Shown here piece after piece: positions 1-7,710 of a stretch of DNA of 21,498 nt; positions within the stretch are counted from its first letter, which is position 1, and every line of letters starts with the position of its first letter. Position numbers and translations under genes: made by a program. Under the pieces are notes generated by a model. The model searched no databases. It was not told where the DNA came from and worked only from the letters and a program-made list of their open reading frames with translations. Origin of the DNA: an uncultured Bacteroidales bacterium (lineage in GTDB: Bacteria > Bacteroidota > Bacteroidia > Bacteroidales > Muribaculaceae); contig CAMWNL010000001.1 of NCBI GenBank assembly GCA_947175585.1, positions 1 to 21,498 of the forward strand. The letters are read 5' to 3'.

Positions 1-1004
1 CTTAACGCTAATATATTAACACCTGATTGCATGTAATCGCTCACTTTGGTGGGCAAAAAAATTCCTTCAGAGCATGGAGCCTCAAATATCACCGCTACAT
101 CGTAATCAGCCAACATCTCAAGACTTTCACCATAAGAAACAGGATTCAAGAGACTTACATAATTACTCAATCCAAGTTCCGCTATGTACTCCTGAAGGTA
201 GGGATCAGTCAGTCCAAGGATAGAAAATTTGATTTTAGCATCGGGCGTGTCAGAAATCAATCTGTGAAGAGCACGCAGAAAAGGCTTCGGGTCGCGCGGC
301 GACCTGATGTTTCCGGAAGAAATCAACCTGAGAGCCTCCGACTGCCCCTTTGTGCTGTCTAAAATTTCTTCGCGGAGAATAACGTGAGGCACAATATGAG
401 TTCTGTTCTCATCAATATCGATATATGACCTCACATAATCGCGTATCCTTTCGTTTGGGAAGACATGGATATCAGCACATCTCAGCATCGAAAATATACA
501 TTTATCATAAAATGAACCGGATTCCGGACCTTTGCCGTAAGGTGGAGGACATTTATGATAAGGGTAAGGATCATTCCACGTGGCCACCCATTTTACACCA
601 AACTTCCGCTTTAAGTAATAACCGACTAAAAAACTGGATTCACTTTTAGTGATGATATAGTCATAATCATTTTTGCGAACAAGTGATTCGGCGACAGGCA
701 CACACTCTGCGGCCCAGTGAGCACCGCGAAAGACACATCCAAATTTCATCAGAGCCTTAAAATGCTGCCATGCAACCTGGGGCGTAACTCTGTTATCTAC
801 TTCAACAATATGATGAGAGTTTAATCTAACGTCAACCGTATCGTTATCATCGCAGGGATAATCGACTGTCTTATTACGTCGTGAAATCAGATCAATCTTA
901 AATAAGCCACTTTTAGACAAAGCCTTAAGCAACTTTAGATTGACAATCTCCTCCGCACCATAAACAGGAATGGAGCGAGGGGCTATCATAAGGATATGTT
1001 TCAC
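1..1004 (-). CDS. Glycosyltransferase, GT4-like (GT-B fold), 3' end cut by window
   Basis: An open frame of 334 codons runs without a stop to the window edge. The predicted start is a GTG at 1004, giving V/M-KHILMIAPRS; an in-frame TAA lies eight codons upstream, and an ATG at 989 is the alternative. The N-terminal half begins with a short beta strand followed by IPVYGAEEIVNLKLLKAL, the usual opening of GT-B glycosyltransferases that bind the acceptor first. In the C-terminal half, IRSPRDPKPFLRAL, IKFSILG and YDVAVIFEAP...EGIFLPTKVSDYMQSG resemble the nucleotide-sugar-binding region of GT4 enzymes. The role is probably sugar transfer in surface polysaccharide or LPS assembly, but the donor and acceptor cannot be told. 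It starts 24 nt after the coaD stop and so is likely co-transcribed with parE-coaD. Family assignment is fairly sure; function is not. Confidence 0.75.
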   Translation of the reverse strand, partial: MKHILMIAPRSIPVYGAEEIVNLKLLKALSKSGLFKIDLISRRNKTVDYPCDDNDTVDVRLNSHHIVEVDNRVTPQVAWQHFKALMKFGCVFRGAHWAAECVPVAESLVRKNDYDYIITKSESSFLVGYYLKRKFGVKWVATWNDPYPYHKCPPPYGKGPESGSFYDKCIFSMLRCADIHVFPNERIRDYVRSYIDIDENRTHIVPHVILREEILDSTKGQSEALRLISSGNIRSPRDPKPFLRALHRLISDTPDAKIKFSILGLTDPYLQEYIAELGLSNYVSLLNPVSYGESLEMLADYDVAVIFEAPCSEGIFLPTKVSDYMQSGVNILAL

Positions 1005-1028
1005 GACAATCCGAAATTTATTGGTTTA

Positions 1029-1499
1029 TTATTCCGGGAGATAACGACTGATATCCTTGCCAAAAGTCTGTAACTCCCTTACCATTGATGACGATATGGC
1101 AGCATATTCCGGCAAAGAATAAAGCAAAACTGTCTCAAGCCCTGACAACTGACGATTGATATCAGCCATATCGCGTTCATACTCGAAATCCTTTACGGAA
1201 CGGACACCGCGGAGCAAACAACTCGCACCGGCCTGAAGGGCAGCGTCAGTTGTCAAGCCCGTGTAAGTCAAAACCGATACACGAGGGTCATTCTCATACA
1301 AACGGACAATGAATTTGGCACGTCGCCCGGTTTCAACTTCTGAAGTTTTCAGCGGATTGATGCCTATGCCGATAACTACAGCATCAAATAGCTTCAATGC
1401 TCTTTCGACGATAGAGGCATGACCGATAGTAAACGGATCAAATGACCCTGCAAAAAAAGCGATGTGCTGAGATTTATTGTTTGACGATTTCGCTGTCAT
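1029..1499 (-). CDS. coaD: Phosphopantetheine adenylyltransferase (CoaD)
   Basis: Catalyses the penultimate step of coenzyme A synthesis: 4'-phosphopantetheine plus ATP gives dephospho-CoA plus pyrophosphate, in the cytoplasm. From the ATG at 1499 the protein is 156 residues, normal for the family. [10 protein letters not shown] (residues 18-27) is the nucleotidyltransferase HxGH-type motif in its usual CoaD form (TxGH). NPLK supplies the conserved lysine, and [12 protein letters not shown] (about 97-108) carries the arginines and acidic residues of the CoaD signature. ISSSMVRE (about 135-142) is the C-terminal ISS-x-x-R motif. A TTG two codons upstream (1505) is possible but less likely. The gene overlaps the end of parE by 26 nt in another frame, which suggests translational coupling. 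Confidence 0.95.
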   Translation of the reverse strand: MTAKSSNNKSQHIAFFAGSFDPFTIGHASIVERALKLFDAVVIGIGINPLKTSEVETGRRAKFIVRLYENDPRVSVLTYTGLTTDAALQAGASCLLRGVRSVKDFEYERDMADINRQLSGLETVLLYSLPEYAAISSSMVRELQTFGKDISRYLPE

Positions 1500-3414
1500 C
1501 TTCAATTACAAGATTTTCAATAATGAATGTCTGGCGCTCCATAGTGTTTTTACCCATGTAAAATTCGAGCAAATTATCGACTCCGTCCTCTTTTCGGAGA
1601 GTCACGCGGTCGACCCTCATATCTTCGCCGATAAAATCACGGAATTCTTCAGGCGAGATCTCGCCAAGACCTTTAAATCGAGTGATTTCCGCATTGTCAC
1701 CGAGACGGTTGATGGCAGCAATGCGTTCATCATCATTATAGCAGTAATACGTTTCAGCGTCGGCAGACTTTTTAGATCCTCGTTTGGCGGTCTTCTTATT
1801 TCTTACACGGAACAAGGGTGTCTGCAATACATAGACATGACCCTTTTTAATAAGATCGGGAAAGAACTGAAGGAAGAATGTAATCATCAGCAGACGGATG
1901 TGCATGCCGTCGACATCGGCATCAGTAGCTATAATCACATTATTATAACGCAGACCGTCAATGCCGTCCTCTATATTCAAAGCTGCCTGAAGGAGGTTAA
2001 ACTCATCATTCTCATATAACACCTTCTGGGTAACACCATACGTGTTCAGCGGTTTACCTCTCAGAGAGAACACAGCCTGAGTTTCAACATTTCTAATCTT
2101 AGTAATTGAGCCGGCAGCCGAATCACCCTCGGTGATAAAGATACTCGACGCAAGTTTCTTGTCTTCATCACCCTTCGCATCGTTGAGGTGCACACGGCAA
2201 TCAAGCAATTTTTTATTATGCAGATTAACTTTCTTAGCCTTTTCGCGTGCAAGCTTGGCGACTCCTGACATAGCCTTGCGGTCGCGTTCACTTTCCTGCA
2301 CTTTTTTAAGTATTATCTCTGCAGTGTCAAGTTCACGATGGAGATAATTATCCAATTCCTTCTTAATAAAGTCGCCTATGAACTTTGCGACAGTGGGACC
2401 ATCCGGTCCCATATCGCGTGAACCGAGTTTGGTCTTGGTCTGGGATTCGAACACAGGTTCCTCAACCTTGATTGCAACGGCTGCAACCATGCCGTTTCTT
2501 ATATCAGAATATTCGAAATTACGGTTGAAATACTCTTTCAGTGTGCGAGACACCGCCTCTTTAAAGGCACTGAGATGAGTACCGCCCTGAGTAGTGTGCT
2601 GACCATTGACAAATGAATAATACTCCTCGCCATACTGATTGACATGGGTAATAGCGACCTCGATATCATCGTCTTTCAAGTGGATTACAGGATAAAGCGG
2701 TTCCTGTGTCATGTTCTCACGCAAAAGATCGAGCAGACCGTGACGCGATATAAACTTCTGACCGTTGAAGTTGATGGTCAGGCCTGTATTCAGAAATGTA
2801 TAATTCTTGACCAAAGGCACTATAAACTCTTCACGGAAATGATAGTCCCTGAAGATCGAACGGTCGGGAGTGAAACCGACGAAAGTGCCATTTGGCTCAT
2901 CGGTAGGCATTACAGGGCTTTCCTCAATCAATTCGCCACATGAGAATCGCGCAGACTTCATCTGTCCGTCACGCACGGAGCGGATTTCGAATGATGTAGA
3001 CAACGCATTGACGGCTTTAATACCGACACCGTTGAGACCCACTGACTTTTTAAATGCCTTTGAATCGTATTTACCGCCGGTGTTCATTTTAGAGGCGACA
3101 TCAATAAGCTTGCCCAACGGCACACCTCGACCATAGTCTCTGACAGTTACCATCTCATCGCTGACATCAACCGCGATAGACTTGCCGAAACCCATCATAT
3201 ATTCATCGATGGAGTTATCCAGCACCTCTTTAAGAAGCACATAAATACCGTCGTCTGAGTTTGAACCGTCGCCAAGTTTACCGATATACATACCTGGGCG
3301 CCGACGTATATGCTCCTTCCAATCAAGAGTTTTTATATCGTCTTCGCTGTATTGTGCGCTACCGTCGGCCGGGGCACCGTTTATGTCAAATAAGCTGTCG
3401 TCTGTTTCTGTCAT
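1474..3414 (-). CDS. parE: DNA topoisomerase IV subunit B (ParE)
   Basis: ATPase subunit of type IIA topoisomerase IV, which with ParC unlinks daughter chromosomes. At 646 residues it is close to usual ParE length and lacks the large insertion of some GyrB proteins. GHKL ATPase motifs: EVLDNSIDE (63-71, with Glu63 the likely catalytic base and Asn67 the Mg ligand), RDYGRGVP (92-99) and [14 protein letters not shown] (about 126-139). QTKTKLG (325-331) holds the lysine that senses gamma-phosphate. TOPRIM motifs: EGDSAAGS (429-436) and the metal-binding DADVDG (498-503), then [13 protein letters not shown]. The ending [19 protein letters not shown] is the form I associate with Bacteroidota ParE rather than GyrB. 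ParC is not in the window; a GyrB identity is the main alternative. Start is the ATG at 3414, about 36 nt after the predicted transcription start. Confidence 0.92.
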   Translation of the reverse strand: MTETDDSLFDINGAPADGSAQYSEDDIKTLDWKEHIRRRPGMYIGKLGDGSNSDDGIYVLLKEVLDNSIDEYMMGFGKSIAVDVSDEMVTVRDYGRGVPLGKLIDVASKMNTGGKYDSKAFKKSVGLNGVGIKAVNALSTSFEIRSVRDGQMKSARFSCGELIEESPVMPTDEPNGTFVGFTPDRSIFRDYHFREEFIVPLVKNYTFLNTGLTINFNGQKFISRHGLLDLLRENMTQEPLYPVIHLKDDDIEVAITHVNQYGEEYYSFVNGQHTTQGGTHLSAFKEAVSRTLKEYFNRNFEYSDIRNGMVAAVAIKVEEPVFESQTKTKLGSRDMGPDGPTVAKFIGDFIKKELDNYLHRELDTAEIILKKVQESERDRKAMSGVAKLAREKAKKVNLHNKKLLDCRVHLNDAKGDEDKKLASSIFITEGDSAAGSITKIRNVETQAVFSLRGKPLNTYGVTQKVLYENDEFNLLQAALNIEDGIDGLRYNNVIIATDADVDGMHIRLLMITFFLQFFPDLIKKGHVYVLQTPLFRVRNKKTAKRGSKKSADAETYYCYNDDERIAAINRLGDNAEITRFKGLGEISPEEFRDFIGEDMRVDRVTLRKEDGVDNLLEFYMGKNTMERQTFIIENLVIEDDSEIVKQ

Positions 3415-3454
3415 ATTGATCTATCACCTTCTAAAAGCACCTCATGGTGAACCA

Positions 3455-3486
3455 CAAAGTTACAAAATTTATGATATACGATTAAA
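3455..3486 (-). promoter_or_regulatory. Bacteroidota-type promoter of parE-coaD-glycosyltransferase
   Basis: Read on the minus strand, TTTA (3486-3483) is followed after 20 nt by TAACTTTG (3462-3455). The -7 element fits TAnnTTTG exactly, and the -33 element fits TTTG at three of four bases. Transcription would start near 3450, leaving a leader of about 36 nt before the parE ATG. Position and spacing agree with the known Bacteroidota sigma-factor consensus; no experiment supports it here. Confidence 0.6.
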
Positions 3487-3519
3487 AAATAAATGTTAAT
3501 TATGTGACAGTTATATACG

Positions 3520-3565
3520 GGCGCGCCGATGAAAAGATTGTGTTAAAATCTCTCATCGGCACGCC
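3520..3565 (-). terminator. Long hairpin after ilvC, probable end of the ilv operon
   Basis: The arms 3520-3532 and 3553-3565 are complementary over 13 positions with a single C/A mismatch on the plus strand. In minus-strand RNA that pair becomes U-G, so the stem is unbroken. The inner bases extend it by about six more pairs (GAGAUU with AAUC-UU, one bulged U) and leave a 7-nt loop, UUAACAC. It begins 22 nt after the ilvC stop. No U-run follows the 3' arm, so it could be a terminator of non-canonical type or a 3'-end stabiliser. It lies upstream of the parE promoter and separates the two transcripts. Confidence 0.6.
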
Positions 3566-3587
3566 ATAAGATTGCAATTTATTATTC

Positions 3588-4631
3588 CTACTTATTTTCG
3601 GGACGGAGACGGCGAACAGTCTCAGCTGCGCGCCACAGTTCGCTTTCGCGGAGTTCTTTAAGTTCTTTTTCGAGACCCTCGCGATAACCGGGTTTAGAGT
3701 TGGAGTCTATAGATTTCTGAGCTTCAACACCACTTTCTACGCTCTGATACAGGCGTTCGACAACCGGTTTGATTGCATCATGGAAGGGATCTTTCCAATC
3801 AAGAGCTCCTCGCTGAGCGGTAGTCGAACAGTTGGCATACATCCAGTCCATGCCCTTTGCGGCAAACAGAGGCATCAGTGACTGAGTTAGTTCTTCGACC
3901 GTTTCGTTGAATGCTTCGGATGGTGTATGTCCATGTTCGCGAAGCACCTCATATTGAGCGGCAAACAATCCCTGGATGGCACCCATGAGAGCACCACGTT
4001 CACCGGTCAGGTCGCTGATAGCTTCGCGACGGATTGTAGTCTCAAACAGATAACCGGAACCGATACCGATACCCAACGCGAGTGTGCGTTCAAGCGCACG
4101 ACCTGTATAATCCTGCTCCACAGCATAAGAAGCGTTGATGCCGCGTCCTTCGAGGAAAAGCGAACGCACGGTCGTGCCCGATCCCTTAGGAGCTACCATT
4201 ATCACATCGACGTCAGCAGGAGGGACCACTCCTGTGCGGTCACTCCAGGTGATAGCAAAACCATGGCTGAAATAGAGCGCGTCACCTGCGTTAAGATTAG
4301 CCTTAATTGTCGGCCATACACTCAGCACAGCTGCATCTGAAAGCAGGCAGAGGATAATCGTGCCGCGTCGGCATGCCTCTTCAATGCTGAAAAGTGTTTC
4401 ACCGGGCACCCAACCGTCAGCAACCGCCTTGTCATAAGTTTTGCCTTCGCGCTGGCCGACGATAACGTTAAATCCGTTATCTCGCAGATTGAGGCTCTGA
4501 CCGGGACCCTGAACACCATAACCTATAACTGCGATTGTCTCACCTTTCAATACTTCGCGAGCTTTTTCGAGGGGGAATTCTTCGCGCGTAACGACGGTTT
4601 CTTCAACACCGCCAAAATTAAGTTTTGCCAT
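3588..4631 (-). CDS. ilvC: Ketol-acid reductoisomerase (IlvC)
   Basis: Second common step of valine, isoleucine and leucine-precursor synthesis: alkyl migration and NAD(P)H reduction of acetolactate or acetohydroxybutyrate. The 347 residues fit a class I (single knotted domain) enzyme. The Rossmann motif GYGVQGPG (37-44) binds the cofactor, and the following GQREGKTY (about 59-66), with Arg and Thr, fits NADPH preference (inference). His123 in FSHGFAI, Asp207 and Glu211 in DLTGERG, Glu243/Glu247 in ETVEE and Ser269 in NCSTTAQRG correspond to the catalytic and Mg-binding residues. MVAPKGSGTTVRSLFLEGRG (145-164) is the family's substrate-loop region in the form I recall from Bacteroidota. It is the last gene of the ilv operon, 21 nt after the thioesterase stop, and no separate promoter was seen. 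Confidence 0.96.
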   Translation of the reverse strand: MAKLNFGGVEETVVTREEFPLEKAREVLKGETIAVIGYGVQGPGQSLNLRDNGFNVIVGQREGKTYDKAVADGWVPGETLFSIEEACRRGTIILCLLSDAAVLSVWPTIKANLNAGDALYFSHGFAITWSDRTGVVPPADVDVIMVAPKGSGTTVRSLFLEGRGINASYAVEQDYTGRALERTLALGIGIGSGYLFETTIRREAISDLTGERGALMGAIQGLFAAQYEVLREHGHTPSEAFNETVEELTQSLMPLFAAKGMDWMYANCSTTAQRGALDWKDPFHDAIKPVVERLYQSVESGVEAQKSIDSNSKPGYREGLEKELKELRESELWRAAETVRRLRPENK

Positions 4632-4652
4632 AATATTTTGTTTTATATGTAA

Positions 4653-5399
4653 TTATCTATTTTGCCAAATAATATTTGAACTGACCATGCGTCGATCGGC
4701 AAGCGAAAGTTCGCAAGCCGAGACAAGCGACTCATCAGTAACGGCCCTTACAGAGACTGTTTCACTAAAATGACACTCGTGATGAAATGCAATATCAAAG
4801 CGATTGATTTTATATCGGTCATACCAGTCCAGCCCCCAATGATTGAGAATCAGCGCTACATAGCGCACTGTGTTGACATGACGGTTGAGGTCAAGATCAC
4901 AGTAACGGAAGGTGTAAGTATCTGATTCTGCATTTTCGGGTATTACAGGAGTGCGTTTGGCAGGTTTGACCTCACAAACCGGAGGATTTGACGGAAACAT
5001 CACCTCTCCAAGCACACCCGGATTGGCAGCCTGACGCGTTGTGATGCATATCGCAGCCCAGGTCGTACGTGCCGATGCAAACACTTTACCGTCGAGGTTC
5101 GTGATTGTGAAACAACGCTCACTAAAAAGACGGTTGGTGCTCTCAATCCATGTGTTCAGCACATAAGTATCATTGATACCCGGCAAAGAATCAATCTCAA
5201 TGCTAACACGACTAAGCACCCACGCAAGGTCTAACTCTATAAGCCTGGCATATCCGATGCCAAGACTGTTGGCATGGTTTGTCGCGGTTTCAATCAGACG
5301 GCTCACCAACAGCGTGAGCGGCATCCATCCTTCAGCGTTACACTCACCGGCGGTCAGAAAATATTGCTCGGAAAAGATTTGATTATCGTTATCCCTCAT
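4653..5399 (-). CDS. Acyl-ACP thioesterase (FatA/FatB-like, double hotdog)
   Basis: Hydrolyses acyl-acyl carrier protein to release free fatty acid in the cytoplasm. From the ATG at 5399 the protein has 248 residues and matches the acyl-ACP thioesterase family: two hotdog halves (about 8-130 and 155-248). The motif CDLDLNRHVNTVRY (167-180) contains Asp170, Asn172 and His174, and Glu208 follows in HHEC. The 36-residue Asn-to-Glu spacing equals what I recall for the catalytic Asp-Asn-His-Glu set of plant FatB. An open frame continues 20 codons further upstream, but that start would overlap ilvN by 71 nt; the chosen ATG overlaps it by only 11 nt (AATGAGGGATAA), typical of coupling. It sits between ilvN and ilvC, so it should be expressed with branched-chain amino-acid synthesis. 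Substrate chain length and branching are unknown. Confidence 0.88.
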   Translation of the reverse strand: MRDNDNQIFSEQYFLTAGECNAEGWMPLTLLVSRLIETATNHANSLGIGYARLIELDLAWVLSRVSIEIDSLPGINDTYVLNTWIESTNRLFSERCFTITNLDGKVFASARTTWAAICITTRQAANPGVLGEVMFPSNPPVCEVKPAKRTPVIPENAESDTYTFRYCDLDLNRHVNTVRYVALILNHWGLDWYDRYKINRFDIAFHHECHFSETVSVRAVTDESLVSACELSLADRRMVSSNIIWQNR

Positions 5400-5955
5400 T
5401 GTTTTCCAATTTTTGTTTGCGTAACCGTTGTTCTTCGAGATATATGTCGACATATTCAATCGGTGATTTTGTCACGGCCACGCGACCGCTGCGCACAAAC
5501 TGGCGTATATCGAGACTGCGGAGACGGTTGAGCAATGCCTCGGTCTCCCACGGATGACCTGATTTCTCGAATACAGTATATTCCGGGGTCATTTCGAGTA
5601 TGCGTGCTCCGTGATGTCTGACTATATCCTCTACGCTTGCTGACTCAAGTAATTTGGCCGTTGGCACTTTGTAGAGTGCCACTTCTTGATAGAGGATATC
5701 ATCATCAGTATATAGAAACGCACGGATGACATCGACACGTTTTTCGATCTGACGCACGACTTTTTCCATCGTCGGCCGGTCAGCCCACGTCGTCAATGTC
5801 AATTTATGAATATCGGGAACCGAAGACGCACTTGCCGATACATCTTCTATGTTCAGACATCGGCGCGTAAAAATCACAGACACCTGACTTAGCAGGCCAA
5901 CACAGTTTTCAGAGTAGACTGTAACGGTGAATAATTGACGTTCGGGATATGCCAT
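5389..5955 (-). CDS. ilvN: Acetolactate synthase, small (regulatory) subunit
   Basis: Regulatory partner of the large subunit; in the family it raises activity and confers feedback inhibition by valine. Length is 188 residues. An N-terminal ACT domain (about 7-80) is visible: LFTVTVYSENCVGLLSQVSV, then RRCLNIEDVSAS and HKLTLTTWADRPTMEKVVRQIEK, followed by the helix-strand step VDVIRAFLY. The C-terminal half (about 85-175) is the family's second domain, with VEDIVRHHGARILEM and EALLNRLRSLDIRQFVRSGRVAVTK. The tail is charged (LEEQRLRKQKLENNEG). It starts 3 nt after the ilvB stop, and its own stop lies inside the first codons of the thioesterase gene. Whether valine inhibits this enzyme cannot be read from the sequence. 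Confidence 0.92.
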   Translation of the reverse strand: MAYPERQLFTVTVYSENCVGLLSQVSVIFTRRCLNIEDVSASASSVPDIHKLTLTTWADRPTMEKVVRQIEKRVDVIRAFLYTDDDILYQEVALYKVPTAKLLESASVEDIVRHHGARILEMTPEYTVFEKSGHPWETEALLNRLRSLDIRQFVRSGRVAVTKSPIEYVDIYLEEQRLRKQKLENNEG

Positions 5956-5958
5956 AAC

Positions 5959-7710
5959 TTAATCTTGATTGGGGTTATAGGGACTATCTGCCGATAAAAG
6001 CACATGGTCCACGGCCTGACCGGCAGGCGTCATCGGAAAGACCATGTCGGTTTCGTCGATCTGCACATTTAAAAGATATGGACGGTCATCAGCTAGCATA
6101 CGGCTGATTGCACCGTCAAGACTCTCACGGTCGATGACATCTTCGCCCTGTATGCCATAAGCCGAAGCTATCTTGATGAAGTCAGGATTCATCATCGGGG
6201 TCTGGGAGAAACGTCGCTGATAAAACAGATTCTGCCACTGTCTGACATTGCCAAGAAAATTATTATTGAGAATGACCATCTTCACGCCCACCTCATATTC
6301 CATAATGGTGCCGAGCTCCTGAATAGTCATCTGAAAGCCTCCGTCGCCGCAGAACAGACAGACCGTGCGCTCAGGCGCCGCAATCTTTGCCCCGATAGCA
6401 GCCGGAAGGCCGAAGCCCATAGTGCCCAGACCGCCTGAACTGATAAAACTACGGGGAGATGTAAACTTAAAATATCTCGCCGACATCATCTGGTTCTGAC
6501 CCACATCTGTAACGGCTACGGCTCTATGACCGGTAGCATCACTGATCTTGGATATTACCTCGCCCATCGTCAGTTTTGAACCTTCGGGGCGCTTAAGCTC
6601 TACAGCAACAACTTTTTCACGCTCCACATCGTTGTGGCGGTCAAACGACCCGATCCAGTCGGAGTGATCCGCTTCGTCTATCATCGGCAACAGCCGTTCG
6701 AGAGCCTGTCGCGCATCAGCGTTAATTGCTATTGTTGACCTCACAGTCTTGTCAAACTCCGAGGGGTCAATGTCAATATGGATAATTTTTGCCTGAGGCG
6801 CATAAGCTGCGGTATTTCCTGTGACACGGTCATCAAAACGCATGCCGACGGCAATTATCAGGTCAGCGCGGTTAGTGTTTACGTTGGGACCTATATTGCC
6901 GTGCATACCGAGCATACCCTTCATAAGTCTATGTTCTGAAGGCATCGCCGACAGTCCGAGCAATGTGCTGCACACCGGGATAGAAGCCTTATCAGCCAAA
7001 AGCCTCAGACTCTCTGTAGCTCCGGAAATGACCACACCCTGCCCGACCAAAATCATCGGTCGCTCAGCCTTGTTAATGAGCGCGGCCGCCTCAGCGAGCG
7101 CAGTGTCGTCAATCTCCGGCAGAGGATTATAACTGCGGATAAAATTCACCGGTTCATAATGCCAATCAGTGAGACCGACCTGAGCATCCTTGGCGATATC
7201 AAGCACCACCGGACCGGGACGGCCGGTCGAAGCAATATAGAAAGCTCGTGCAACCGCAGACGCTACTTCGTCGGGACGACGCACCTGATAGGCCCACTTA
7301 GTGATAGGCTGAGTTATGCCGACGACGTCGGTCTCTTGAAACGCATCGCTGCCGAGATACTGCCGCCCCACCTGACCGGTGATGACCACCAGTGGCGTAG
7401 AATCGGCCATCGCATCGCTAAGACCGGTTATCACATTTGCCGCTCCTGGGCCTGACGTGACAATAACGACTCCCGTGCGTCCGCTGACACGCGCATAGCC
7501 CTGTGCGGCGTGCACTGCCCCCTGCTCATGGCGCACTAATATATGGTTCAGACGGTCTGTATAATCATACAGTTTGTCATAGACCGTCAGAATAGCCCCA
7601 CCGGGATAGCCGAACACGATGTCAGCGCCCTCTTCGATCAGAGATTTGACCAGCGCCTCGGCCCCACTTATTTTGATAGTTTCTTTTTCACTCATACTTA
7701 ATACATACAT
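5959..7710 (-). CDS. ilvB: Acetolactate synthase, large (catalytic) subunit
   Basis: Thiamine-diphosphate and FAD enzyme that condenses pyruvate with a second pyruvate or with 2-oxobutyrate. It has 583 residues if started at the ATG at 7710, which overlaps the ilvD stop in TAATG; a start at 7695 (MSEKETIK) gives 578 and is equally likely. Domains in order: the Pyr domain with FGYPGGAI (33-40) and Glu62 in RHEQGAVHAAQGYAR, the glutamate that activates thiamine diphosphate; a central FAD-binding domain (about 200-345) with GMRFDDRVTG; and the PP domain with the GDG...NN motif (GDGGF 455-459 to NNN 482-484) that binds Mg and diphosphate. The ending EVGVKMVILNNNFLGNVRQWQ is typical of anabolic, FAD-dependent enzymes rather than catabolic AlsS, and the adjacent ilvN supports this. 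Confidence 0.95.
   Translation of the reverse strand: MYVLSMSEKETIKISGAEALVKSLIEEGADIVFGYPGGAILTVYDKLYDYTDRLNHILVRHEQGAVHAAQGYARVSGRTGVVIVTSGPGAANVITGLSDAMADSTPLVVITGQVGRQYLGSDAFQETDVVGITQPITKWAYQVRRPDEVASAVARAFYIASTGRPGPVVLDIAKDAQVGLTDWHYEPVNFIRSYNPLPEIDDTALAEAAALINKAERPMILVGQGVVISGATESLRLLADKASIPVCSTLLGLSAMPSEHRLMKGMLGMHGNIGPNVNTNRADLIIAVGMRFDDRVTGNTAAYAPQAKIIHIDIDPSEFDKTVRSTIAINADARQALERLLPMIDEADHSDWIGSFDRHNDVEREKVVAVELKRPEGSKLTMGEVISKISDATGHRAVAVTDVGQNQMMSARYFKFTSPRSFISSGGLGTMGFGLPAAIGAKIAAPERTVCLFCGDGGFQMTIQELGTIMEYEVGVKMVILNNNFLGNVRQWQNLFYQRRFSQTPMMNPDFIKIASAYGIQGEDVIDRESLDGAISRMLADDRPYLLNVQIDETDMVFPMTPAGQAVDHVLLSADSPYNPNQD

Noticed and set aside
1477..2019. Plus-strand open frame of 180 codons opposite parE
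   Set aside because: Antisense to conserved TOPRIM-region coding sequence; no protein features of its own.
3424..3450. Small alternative hairpins in the parE leader (TCACC with GGTGA, or CACC with GGTG)
   Set aside because: Only four or five pairs, one with a 17-nt loop; too weak to call a regulatory element.
5400..5459. Longer start for the acyl-ACP thioesterase (20 extra codons)
   Set aside because: Would overlap ilvN by 71 nt and adds a stretch absent from the family as I know it; the ATG at 5399 fits coupling better.
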